From contig CAADSR010000024.1 of the NCBI GenBank assembly GCA_900751685.1, forward strand, positions 1-11,466: a stretch of 11,466 nt of DNA, read 5' to 3'. This document shows positions 5,343 through 11,466 of this stretch, one piece after another (within the stretch, counting starts at the first letter, position 1; the number at the start of each line of letters is the position of its first letter). Under the pieces are notes generated by a model. It did no database searches. It saw only the letters and a program-made list of their open reading frames with translations, and was not told where the DNA came from. Both the position numbers and the translations under genes were made by a program. This DNA comes from Clostridia bacterium (GTDB lineage Bacteria; Bacillota; Clostridia; UBA1381).

Positions 5343-7955
5343 ATGAGTACTTATTTTAACCGTACCCCCGAAGATACCCTGAAAGATTTTAATGTAACAA
5401 ATCAAGGCCTGAACAAACAGCAGCTCGCTGAAAGTGCCGAGCGGTTTGGGCCAAATGCTTTGGCAGAAGGAAAGAAAAAAAGCGTGGCAGCCGTTTTTTT
5501 AGACCAATTTAAGGATCTTTTGATCATTATATTGATCATCGCTGCTTTAATTTCAATGGCCTCCGGGCAAAGTGAGAGTACGGTCGTTATTTTCGCGGTG
5601 ATCCTGTTAAATGCGCTTCTCGGTACCGTCCAATATTTTAAGGCAGAAAAATCACTGGCCAGCCTTAAGGTACTTTCCTCCCCGAACGCAAAAGTCATGC
5701 GTGGAGGCGTGAAAATGGAAATTAAATCATCAGAAGTGGTCCCAGGAGATATCCTCTTATTAGAAGCCGGCGACCTGGTTGCCGCAGACGGGCGCTTGAT
5801 CGAAAATTATTCCTTAAAAGTAAATGAAAGCTCATTGACTGGAGAGTCCGAAGGCGTAGAAAAATTTGTTGAGAAGATCAGCCAGGAAAAAGTCGCTTTG
5901 GGTGACCAGAAAAATATGGTGTTCTCCGGCTCCCTTGTAACCTACGGCCGTGCCACCGTAGTTGTCACAGCCACCGGTATGCACTCTGAATTAGGAAAAA
6001 TCGCGTCCCTGATGAATCAGACAAAACAACGTAAAACACCGCTGCAAACAAGCCTGGATGATTTCAGCAAAAAATTAGCCACATTGATTATGTGTATCTG
6101 TGCCCTTGTGTTTTTCTTATCCCTGTACCGCAAAATGCCTATGATCGACTCTTTGATGTTTGCTGTCGCCCTGGCCGTTGCGGCGATCCCCGAAGCGCTT
6201 AGCTCCATTGTGACCATTGTACAGGCAATCGGCACACAAAAAATGGTCAAGGAAAATGCCATCATCAAAGAACTCAAAGCAGTAGAAAGCCTGGGTTCCG
6301 TTTCTGTTGTCTGTTCCGATAAAACAGGGACCCTGACACAAAATAAAATGACGATCCAACAGCTTTACGCTGGAGGGAACCTCTTTGACAAGGAGCACCT
6401 GGATTTAAAAAATCCTACCCATTATATGCTTTTGAAATCTGCTGTGCTTGTAAATGATGCAATCATCCACGATGACCAGGAGATCGGAGATCCAACAGAA
6501 GTGGCACTAGTGCAGCTCGCAAAACATTTTGATTTTGATGAAACAGACTACCGGAACCAGCACCCGCGAATTTCTGAGATCGCATTTGATTCTGACCGGA
6601 AGTTAATGAGTACCGTCCATGATATTGATGGCACTGCCTGCCTGATCACAAAGGGTGCCATTGATGTTTTGCTAGACCGCTCGGTAAAACTTTTGACGCC
6701 GGATGGGATCGTTGAAATGACCCCAGCTCACAAAGAAAAAATCATTGAAGTAAACAGGCACCTTTCTGAGAACGGGCTGCGTGTCCTTTCCTTTGCATAC
6801 AAACCCCTTGAGGCCTCTGGTGAAGTAACCTTGGCTGATGAAAATGATTTTATCTTTATCGGCCTTATTTCAATGATCGATCCTCCCCGTCCAGAATCTG
6901 TAGCGGCAGTAGCTGATGCAAAACGCGGCGGTATCCGGACGATTATGATTACAGGCGACCATAAGGTAACGGCCACTGCCATCGCGCGGCAAATCGGTAT
7001 CTTTAATGATGGCGATATCACAGTGGACGGCGTGGAACTGGAAGAGATGAGCGACGAAGAGCTTGACCAGAAGCTCCCCCATATCAGTGTTTATGCAAGG
7101 GTATCCCCAGAGCATAAAATCCGGATCGTTTCTGCTTGGCAGCGGCGGGGATGTATTGTTTCCATGACTGGTGATGGTGTCAATGATGCCCCTGCCCTGA
7201 AAAAAGCGGATATTGGTGTTGCTATGGGTATTACCGGTACAGAAGTGTCAAAAGATGCCGCATCTATGATCCTAACAGATGATAATTTTGCAACGATCAT
7301 CAAAGCTGTTGTGAATGGGCGGACAGTATATGCAAATATCAAAAATGCGATCCGTTTTTTGCTATCGGGAAATACTGCAGGGATCCTTTGTGTGCTGTTT
7401 ACTTCCTTAATGGCACTTCCTGTCCCATTCCTTCCAGTGCACCTTTTGTTTATTAATTTATTGACTGACAGCCTGCCTGCCATTGCGATCGGTATGGAGC
7501 CTTCCCGCAAGGATCTGCTGAATCAAAAGCCCCGCGACCCAAAGGAATCTATTTTAAGCAAATCCTTGCTTTCACGGATCGGTCTTGAGGGACTCATTAT
7601 CGCAGTCTTTACGATGATCTCTTATTTTATCGGTTTAAAAACTGGTAATAGCATGGCAAGCACAATGGCTTTCTCTACTTTGACGTTAGCACGGCTCTTC
7701 CATGGATTTAATTGCCGCGGAGAACACTCTATTTTTAAATTAAAATTCACTTCTAACATCTACAGCATTGGCGCTTTCTTTGCAGGGGTGTTGCTTTTAG
7801 CTGCTGTTTTATTTATTCCTTTCTTGGAACGCTTATTCCAGGCACAGCCTATGGACGGCTTCCAGCTTGGCATGATGGCATTATTAGCATTCCTTCCCAC
7901 GGTTTGCATTCAAATTATAAAAGTGATCCGGGATGCAATGCAAAAACAAAACTAA
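5343..7955 (+). CDS. P-type IIA cation ATPase, probable Mn2+ (Ca2+/Mn2+) exporter
   Basis: An 870-aa membrane pump (numbered from the ATG at 5343). It has an N-terminal cation-ATPase domain, actuator loop with LTGES (165-169), PEAL in helix M4 (283-286), phosphorylation motif DKTGTLT with D326, nucleotide-binding TKGA (436-439), TGDH (537-540), GDGVNDAP (610-617) and about 10 membrane segments. M6 carries NLLTDSLPA (705-713), keeping the Asn and Asp of SERCA ion site II. In M5 the sequence SGNTAG keeps the Asn but has Gly where SERCA has the site-I glutamate, which suggests one ion per cycle as in PMCA- and LMCA1-type pumps. The yybP-ykoY leader argues for Mn2+ export, as for Lactococcus YoaB and pneumococcal MgtA; Ca2+ may also be carried. 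It is monocistronic, with its own promoter and terminator. The family is certain; the ion is inferred. Confidence 0.93.
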   Translation: MSTYFNRTPEDTLKDFNVTNQGLNKQQLAESAERFGPNALAEGKKKSVAAVFLDQFKDLLIIILIIAALISMASGQSESTVVIFAVILLNALLGTVQYFKAEKSLASLKVLSSPNAKVMRGGVKMEIKSSEVVPGDILLLEAGDLVAADGRLIENYSLKVNESSLTGESEGVEKFVEKISQEKVALGDQKNMVFSGSLVTYGRATVVVTATGMHSELGKIASLMNQTKQRKTPLQTSLDDFSKKLATLIMCICALVFFLSLYRKMPMIDSLMFAVALAVAAIPEALSSIVTIVQAIGTQKMVKENAIIKELKAVESLGSVSVVCSDKTGTLTQNKMTIQQLYAGGNLFDKEHLDLKNPTHYMLLKSAVLVNDAIIHDDQEIGDPTEVALVQLAKHFDFDETDYRNQHPRISEIAFDSDRKLMSTVHDIDGTACLITKGAIDVLLDRSVKLLTPDGIVEMTPAHKEKIIEVNRHLSENGLRVLSFAYKPLEASGEVTLADENDFIFIGLISMIDPPRPESVAAVADAKRGGIRTIMITGDHKVTATAIARQIGIFNDGDITVDGVELEEMSDEELDQKLPHISVYARVSPEHKIRIVSAWQRRGCIVSMTGDGVNDAPALKKADIGVAMGITGTEVSKDAASMILTDDNFATIIKAVVNGRTVYANIKNAIRFLLSGNTAGILCVLFTSLMALPVPFLPVHLLFINLLTDSLPAIAIGMEPSRKDLLNQKPRDPKESILSKSLLSRIGLEGLIIAVFTMISYFIGLKTGNSMASTMAFSTLTLARLFHGFNCRGEHSIFKLKFTSNIYSIGAFFAGVLLLAAVLFIPFLERLFQAQPMDGFQLGMMALLAFLPTVCIQIIKVIRDAMQKQN

Positions 7956-7961
7956 AAAAAC

Positions 7962-8002
7962 CAGTATGCAGCCAAACTCAAAATAGATCTGGCTGCACGC
8001 TG
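7962..8002 (+). repeat. Stem-loop in the 3' untranslated region of the ATPase
   Basis: TGCAGCCA (7967-7974) and TGGCTGCA (7990-7997) form a perfect 8-bp stem, extended by CAG/CTG (7962-7964 with 8000-8002) across a 2x2 internal loop. It starts only 6 nt after the stop codon and has no T-run, so it is not itself a terminator; it directly precedes one. It may protect the transcript's 3' end. Confidence 0.6.
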
Positions 8003-8003
8003 C

Positions 8004-8038
8004 CTCCCTTTTTCTGAAAAGAAAAAGGGAGTTTTTTT
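8004..8038 (+). terminator. Strong intrinsic terminator of the ATPase gene
   Basis: CTCCCTTTTTC (8004-8014) and GAAAAAGGGAG (8021-8031) form a perfect 11-bp stem with a 6-nt loop, followed directly by seven T. On the opposite strand there is no T-run, so it should not end the convergent permease transcript efficiently. Confidence 0.95.
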
Positions 8039-8072
8039 ATTCTCAATAAATTGACAGCATACTAAATCACCG

Positions 8073-8804
8073 TTATGCAATAATATCTTTTTTATAGAAA
8101 AAGTATTTTATATAACCGGTTGCTCCAGCTAAAAATACGCCGTTCATTACCACAAACAATATATTGTCTTTTTCTGAAAAGCCCTCCTGGCTGATTGCGC
8201 TCATTCCCTGAATAAGAAAAGAATAGGGAAAATAGATCCCTCCAGCCTTTAAAAAGAATCCAAATCCAAGAATACATAAAAACAAACAAATCCCTACAGG
8301 CGCCGCAAAGCTCCGAAGACGGATCGAAAGTATAAGCTGCAAGGCTCCTATCGTAACTGCGCCGAGACCCCCCCGAAGCATCCATCCCCAAAATTCAACC
8401 GGAAATGGGCCAGAAATGCCAACGACCCTCCCGGCAATCCAATAAAATACCGCTAATACAGCCTGTGTCACAACGATCAAAACAGTGACTGAGATCAATT
8501 TTGCTATATAAATACTCCCCACCGGCACTGGCATAGTCATTACTTTATTCCAATTGCGGTTCAAATGCTCCAGCCGGCACAAATAGGAACAGAATACAGC
8601 GATCGCGGCGGGATAAAAAAATCCGGCATAAAACAGACTGACTTGCGTCCATAAGCTATACCACTCCTTGCTTAAGATCCCTTGGTTCATATAATAATTT
8701 CCGGTGCCAATAAATACACCTGCCAAGGGCAGGACAACTGCTATTAGCCAAATCTTTGAATTTCCCAATTTTAAAAGCTCAGCCCTGATACAACGAAATC
8801 TCAT
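8073..8804 (-). CDS. LanG-type permease of peptide-antibiotic immunity ABC transporter (MutG family)
   Basis: A 243-aa membrane protein with about six hydrophobic segments (near 18-34, 55-75, 100-125, 141-160, 166-186 and 213-233), the usual form of an ABC-2 permease. RAELLKLGNSKIWLI at the start and LWTQVSLFYAGFFYPAAIAVFCSYLCRLEHLNRNWN (split around residues 51-86) resemble MutG/LanG permeases. These pair with a LanE permease and two LanF ATPases to expel lantibiotics or bacitracin-like peptides from the membrane. The start is set at ATG 8802-8804, 9 nt after AAGGAGG. The TTG at 8811-8813 would add three residues but sits directly against that site. Only one base separates it from the stop of the preceding permease, so the two are probably translationally coupled. 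I saw no convincing terminator after it. Confidence 0.85.
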   Translation of the reverse strand: MRFRCIRAELLKLGNSKIWLIAVVLPLAGVFIGTGNYYMNQGILSKEWYSLWTQVSLFYAGFFYPAAIAVFCSYLCRLEHLNRNWNKVMTMPVPVGSIYIAKLISVTVLIVVTQAVLAVFYWIAGRVVGISGPFPVEFWGWMLRGGLGAVTIGALQLILSIRLRSFAAPVGICLFLCILGFGFFLKAGGIYFPYSFLIQGMSAISQEGFSEKDNILFVVMNGVFLAGATGYIKYFFYKKDIIA

Positions 8805-8805
8805 T

Positions 8806-9567
8806 TTATACAACCTCCTTTTTTGAGAACCTTACCAATCCAAGAACTAAAAATAAGATCCCTAGCCCCGCCACTATAACCCAAGTCAAAGCCGGTAAGC
8901 CGTGTAAATGATATGCAATCGTCCTGCCATCCACATTCTCGGGCGTAATGATACTTAAAACAGAAAAATAGTACCATAGGATCCATCTGCTAATATAGCC
9001 CGGAAATAACTGTGATGTCATTCCAAGAAAGCTCCCGAAAATCCCTAGGACCAGTGCAGGGACTTGATTCGGATACCGCATTGAAACTCCCAGTTGCAAT
9101 GCCCCAACACAGCTTGAAATCAAGACAGTGCCTAAAAACTGCTGCAGCCATAAAGATTTTGATAAAGTCTGTTCACATCCGAGGGCTGCTGGAAAGACGC
9201 TTAAAAAAATCCCCTGAAGTAATGCAATCAATAAAACTATCAGGACGGTGTAAAAAAATTTAATAAAAAACAAGCTCCCCGGCTGTTGCAGTACAAGCAA
9301 TGTTTTAAAGGTGTCTCCTTTATGCTCCATATCACAGATCCTTGAAACGATCACAGAAACAAACAAGGGCATACATAGTGCATTTAAAATGACAATGTTA
9401 TAAATACAGCTAGATAACAGAGTATCCACCTCTTCTGGATGACGGTCCAGCATCCGCAGCGTTGTTGCTGTGATCCATAGTACTTGAAACAAGAAAAAAA
9501 CAACGGCAAATAAAAACAATTTTTTTCTCTTCAATTTCATCCATTCTGCTTTGATTTTGCTTTTCAT
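8806..9567 (-). CDS. LanE-type permease of peptide-antibiotic immunity ABC transporter (MutE/EpiE family)
   Basis: A 253-aa membrane protein. A basic N-terminus (KIKAEWMKLKRKK) is followed by about six hydrophobic segments (near 18-36, 58-76, 103-126, 143-161, 168-188 and 226-246) and ends in a basic tail. KAEWxKLKRKK and the ICDMEHKGDTFKTLLVLQQPGSLFFIKF stretch (77-104) are typical of the MutE/EpiE and BcrB-like permeases. It is the middle gene of the transporter operon. Its ATG (9565-9567) overlaps the TGA of the ATPase gene by 4 nt (ATGA), implying coupled translation and balanced subunits. As the second gene of an F-E-G order, it is assigned E. The substrate is not readable. Confidence 0.85.
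   Translation of the reverse strand: MKSKIKAEWMKLKRKKLFLFAVVFFLFQVLWITATTLRMLDRHPEEVDTLLSSCIYNIVILNALCMPLFVSVIVSRICDMEHKGDTFKTLLVLQQPGSLFFIKFFYTVLIVLLIALLQGIFLSVFPAALGCEQTLSKSLWLQQFLGTVLISSCVGALQLGVSMRYPNQVPALVLGIFGSFLGMTSQLFPGYISRWILWYYFSVLSIITPENVDGRTIAYHLHGLPALTWVIVAGLGILFLVLGLVRFSKKEVV
8814..8820 (-). promoter_or_regulatory. Ribosome binding site deciding the LanG start
   Basis: AAGGAGG on the minus strand lies 9 nt before the ATG at 8804 and touches the upstream TTG at 8813. This makes the ATG the usable start. The site lies inside the last codons of the LanE gene. Confidence 0.85.
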
Positions 9568-10478
9568 AAGCTCACCGCCGTTCCTGTGATCTCCAAAAAA
9601 ATATCCTCCAGGGATTTGCTTCTCTGCTCAATCCGCACAACAGGTATTCTGTTTTGCACTAAAATAGTGTTTTGCTCTGCTATTTTTTCATCGCTGCAAA
9701 AATCCATGACCAGAAAATCATCTTCTTGATAAGTTTGTACCCCATGTTCCCTTAATAACCTTTTTGCAGCGTTGTTATCTTTTGTCCGTACCGCGATCTG
9801 TTTTTTTCCTTTTTGATGCAAGGCCGTAAGGCTATCTTGATAGACCAGTTTTCCACGGTGAATGATCCCAACGGTGTCTGCAATTTGGTCGATCTCAGCC
9901 AAAAGATGGCTGGAAACGAGAATCGTCATTCCGTATTGCTTCGGCAACGATAAAATCAGCTCTCTCATCTCTTGAATCCCGGCAGGGTCTAATCCATTGG
10001 TAGGCTCGTCTAGCACTAGCAAAGGCGGGAATGCCAGAATAGCAGAAGCAATCCCAAGACGCTGCTTCATTCCCAACGAATAATGGCCCACTTGTTTATC
10101 CTGCTGTTTTTCCAAACGTACAATCTCCAGCACTTTGTTGATATGAGACGGAGGGACCTGCAGGAGCGTTTGAATGATTTTTAAATTTTCCCTTCCTGTC
10201 AAATGGCCATAATACGAGGGGGACTCTATCAAAGATCCGACCCTGCTTAAAATTTGGAGTCTGTTTTTTGCATTCAGCCGTTGGCCGAATAGGTCAACTT
10301 CTCCCCTTGTAGGCTTTACAAGCCCTAAAACCATTTTTAGCGTCGTTGATTTTCCGGCGCCATTGGGGCCTAAAAATCCATAGACTTTTCCCTCCGGCAC
10401 TTTTAGGTCTACATTATTAACTTTAAATTCTCCTCCATATTCCTTTGACAAGGCATAAGTTTCAATCACCTGTTTCAT
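9564..10478 (-). CDS. LanF-type ATPase of peptide-antibiotic immunity ABC transporter
   Basis: A 304-aa ATP-binding subunit (BcrA/NisF/MutF-like). Walker A is GPNGAGKS (37-44), signature YSLGMKQR (133-140), Walker B LLVLDEP (153-159) with E158, and the switch histidine is H191. The position normally held by the Q-loop glutamine is E85 (SLIESPSYYGHLTGREN). This glutamate (E-loop) is a recognised mark of lantibiotic-immunity LanF and bacitracin BcrA ATPases. Residues about 225-304 are the extra C-terminal region of this family. It works with the two permeases encoded after it, moving peptide antibiotics out of the membrane. The ATG (10476-10478) has an AAAGGA upstream. It is the first gene of the operon and divergent from a two-component system, which presumably induces it. 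No lantibiotic biosynthesis gene is present, so this is a resistance rather than a producer-immunity setting within this window. Confidence 0.92.
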   Translation of the reverse strand: MKQVIETYALSKEYGGEFKVNNVDLKVPEGKVYGFLGPNGAGKSTTLKMVLGLVKPTRGEVDLFGQRLNAKNRLQILSRVGSLIESPSYYGHLTGRENLKIIQTLLQVPPSHINKVLEIVRLEKQQDKQVGHYSLGMKQRLGIASAILAFPPLLVLDEPTNGLDPAGIQEMRELILSLPKQYGMTILVSSHLLAEIDQIADTVGIIHRGKLVYQDSLTALHQKGKKQIAVRTKDNNAAKRLLREHGVQTYQEDDFLVMDFCSDEKIAEQNTILVQNRIPVVRIEQRSKSLEDIFLEITGTAVSL

Positions 10479-10522
10479 ATTACTGTTTCCTTTCTTAAAA
10501 TATATTTCAATTCTAACACCGC

Positions 10523-10553
10523 TACCTTACAACAAACGAAACCATACCTTACA
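10523..10553. promoter_or_regulatory. Candidate response-regulator operator (direct repeats)
   Basis: TACCTTACA occurs exactly twice, at 10523-10531 and 10545-10553, with a 22-bp period, about two helical turns. It sits in the 160-bp gap between the transporter operon and the regulator gene. OmpR-family regulators commonly bind direct repeats of this kind. On the minus strand a possible -10 (TAGAAT, 10510-10515) has no good -35 box, as expected for an activated promoter, although the exact geometry is uncertain. Confidence 0.5.
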
Positions 10554-10598
10554 GGAACCTTAAATCTTCTGCTTTATATTTCTTAAATCCGTGATTTG

Positions 10599-10607
10599 TG
10601 TTATACT
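10599..10607 (+). promoter_or_regulatory. Extended -10 promoter of the response regulator
   Basis: TG-T-TATACT is a good extended -10 element. The -35 region (TTTCTT at 10579-10584, 17-bp spacer) is poor, which extended -10 promoters tolerate. The start would be near 10614, giving a leader of about 25 nt with AAGGAGGG (10624-10631) 7 nt before the ATG. Confidence 0.6.
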
Positions 10608-10638
10608 AAAACTAAACTGAAATAAGGAGGGACTCAAG

Positions 10639-11349
10639 ATGGATGAAATAAAGAATAAAAAACTATTGATTGTAGATGATGAACCCGGGCTTCTGACATT
10701 AATTGAAAATATCCTGCGCAAAGAAGGGTTTTTCCGCATCCTTAAGGCGGCTACTATAGCCCAAGCACAGTCCATCCTTCACAGTGAAACTGTTCATTGC
10801 TGTATCCTTGATGTAATGCTGCCGGATGGGGATGGGTTTTCCCTGCTGCGGGAAATACGCCGCACTCAAAACTTGCCTGTCCTATTTCTGTCCGCCAGGG
10901 GCGAGGATGAAGACCGGCTGCTCGGCCTGGGGCTAGGGGCTGATGATTACATTGTAAAACCCTTTTTACCAAAAGAGCTTGTGCTCCGGCTGTGTGCAGT
11001 TTTAAACCGGGTTTATGCCCCTTCCCCATTACAAGCTGAAACCTCCTTCTCTTTAGGGGAACGGAACATTGACTTTTCCACAGGCCTGGTTTCAGGAAAT
11101 GGCTTTCAAAAGAGCCTGACTGCCAAAGAGTATATTCTATTAAAAAAGTTATATGAGAATAAAAATAGGATCATTACCAATGACGCCCTTTGCGAGGCAG
11201 CCTGGGGAGATGGTTATTATGGTTATGAAAATACATTAATGGTCCATATCCGGCGTTTACGGCAAAAAATAGAGACCACTCCCTCTTCTCCCCAACACTT
11301 AATTACTGTGAAAGGATTAGGCTATAAGCTGATTGTGAAAGATCCATGA
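10639..11349 (+). CDS. OmpR/PhoB-family response regulator
   Basis: A 236-aa cytoplasmic DNA-binding protein. The receiver domain (about 7-122) has acidic residues D13 and D14, phosphoacceptor D58 (CILDVMLPDGDG), S85 and K107 (VKPF). The C-terminal winged-helix domain (about 137-233) has SLTAKEYILLKKLYEN, WGDGYYGYENTLMVHIRRLRQKI and the terminal VKGLGYKL typical of OmpR/PhoB regulators. It is divergent from the LanFEG-type operon and overlaps the histidine kinase gene by 4 nt, the layout of BcrR-, CprR- and NsrR-like peptide-sensing systems. It probably activates the transporter operon via the TACCTTACA repeats. The ATG has an excellent ribosome binding site. All catalytic residues are present, so it should be phosphorylation-controlled. 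Confidence 0.93.
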   Translation: MDEIKNKKLLIVDDEPGLLTLIENILRKEGFFRILKAATIAQAQSILHSETVHCCILDVMLPDGDGFSLLREIRRTQNLPVLFLSARGEDEDRLLGLGLGADDYIVKPFLPKELVLRLCAVLNRVYAPSPLQAETSFSLGERNIDFSTGLVSGNGFQKSLTAKEYILLKKLYENKNRIITNDALCEAAWGDGYYGYENTLMVHIRRLRQKIETTPSSPQHLITVKGLGYKLIVKDP

Positions 11350-11466
11350 ACCGAAAAAAAAGTATTTTTAAAATTCTATCTTATTTTATAAGCGGTGCAG
11401 TTATAATCTCCCTATTTGTGTTATTTTTTAATTTCCTGGGTTTCGCCTTTTTACAAACAGACTTAA
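11346..11466 (+). CDS. Sensor histidine kinase, N-terminal fragment (cut by the window end)
   Basis: The ATG at 11346-11348 overlaps the response-regulator stop (ATGA), and 40 codons remain open to the window edge. They encode a short basic N-terminus (MNRKKSIFK) and a hydrophobic segment (about residues 10-36) that would be the first membrane helix. Kinase motifs lie beyond the window. The identification rests on position and on the overlap with the regulator gene. It would sense the inducing peptide and phosphorylate D58 of the regulator. Confidence 0.8.
   Translation, partial: MNRKKSIFKILSYFISGAVIISLFVLFFNFLGFAFLQTDL

Noticed and set aside
5076..5405. Minus-strand open frame across the riboswitch region
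   Set aside because: It runs through the riboswitch, terminator and both promoters and has no family resemblance.
7091..7510. Antisense open frame of 139 codons inside the ATPase gene
   Set aside because: It lies wholly opposite conserved pump motifs, lacks a ribosome binding site and resembles no known family; the same holds for the other frames opposite or inside the large genes.
8057..8078. GCATA/TATGC inverted repeat after the LanG stop as a minus-strand terminator
   Set aside because: Only a 5-bp stem with a long loop and no clear T-run; too weak to call.
8051..8079. TTGACA with TATGCA 17 bp later on the plus strand, as a promoter
   Set aside because: The -10 matches only three of six positions, and it would drive transcription antisense into the permease with no gene behind it.
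8805..8813. TTG start giving three more residues to the LanG permease
   Set aside because: The TTG directly abuts AAGGAGG with no spacer; the ATG at 8804 has a 9-nt gap.
1..11466. CRISPR arrays, tRNA or rRNA genes, insertion sequences, phage genes
   Set aside because: No regularly spaced repeats, transposase or integrase, or recognisable structural RNA genes apart from the riboswitch were seen.

Overview
This window looks like a stretch of chromosome from a low-GC Gram-positive bacterium of the Clostridia (Lachnospiraceae-like). The reasons are the moderately AT-rich composition, strong AGGAGG-type ribosome binding sites, consensus sigma-A promoters, U-tract terminators, two clostridial-style regulators (AbrB/SpoVT and XRE) and proteins that match Firmicutes families (TmrB, Uup/YfmR, LanFEG). 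The taxon is inferred from these features; no marker gene or rRNA is present.

Layout. (1) 1-1258: two small divergent regulators. The minus-strand gene (72-737) encodes a protein with two AbrB-like hairpins and a Cys4 zinc knuckle. The plus-strand gene (921-1139) encodes a 72-aa XRE helix-turn-helix protein. The 183-bp gap between them is packed with repeated AATATTCATAA and TGAATATTATATTCA-type sites that look like operators. (2) 1259-5013: a tight minus-strand operon in the order MATE efflux pump, TmrB-like P-loop protein, Uup/YfmR-type ABC-F ATPase, with gaps of 11 and 15 nt. It reads as a drug-efflux, tunicamycin-type-resistance and ribosome-rescue cluster. (3) 5014-5342: a 329-bp divergent control region. 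It holds a minus-strand promoter for the MATE operon, a perfect consensus plus-strand promoter, and a leader that matches the yybP-ykoY Mn2+ riboswitch followed by an overlapping intrinsic terminator. (4) 5343-7955: a P-type IIA cation ATPase under that riboswitch, ending in a strong terminator. It is most likely a Mn2+ (or Ca2+/Mn2+) exporter. (5) 8073-10478: a minus-strand three-gene LanFEG-type peptide-antibiotic immunity ABC transporter, whose ATPase has the diagnostic glutamate in place of the Q-loop glutamine. (6) 10639-11466: a divergent OmpR-family response regulator and the first 40 codons of its histidine kinase, which runs off the window.

How the parts work together. Region 3-4 is a self-contained metal-homeostasis unit: Mn2+ binding to the leader should stop the terminator from forming and switch on the exporter. 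Region 5-6 is a sense-and-resist module: the kinase and regulator presumably detect a cell-envelope peptide and induce the transporter through TACCTTACA direct repeats in the divergent gap. Region 2 adds a second, unrelated resistance unit. None of the families here is new. The parts most worth following up are the riboswitch and its switch architecture, the resistance operon, the tandem AbrB protein and the two repeat-rich operator regions.
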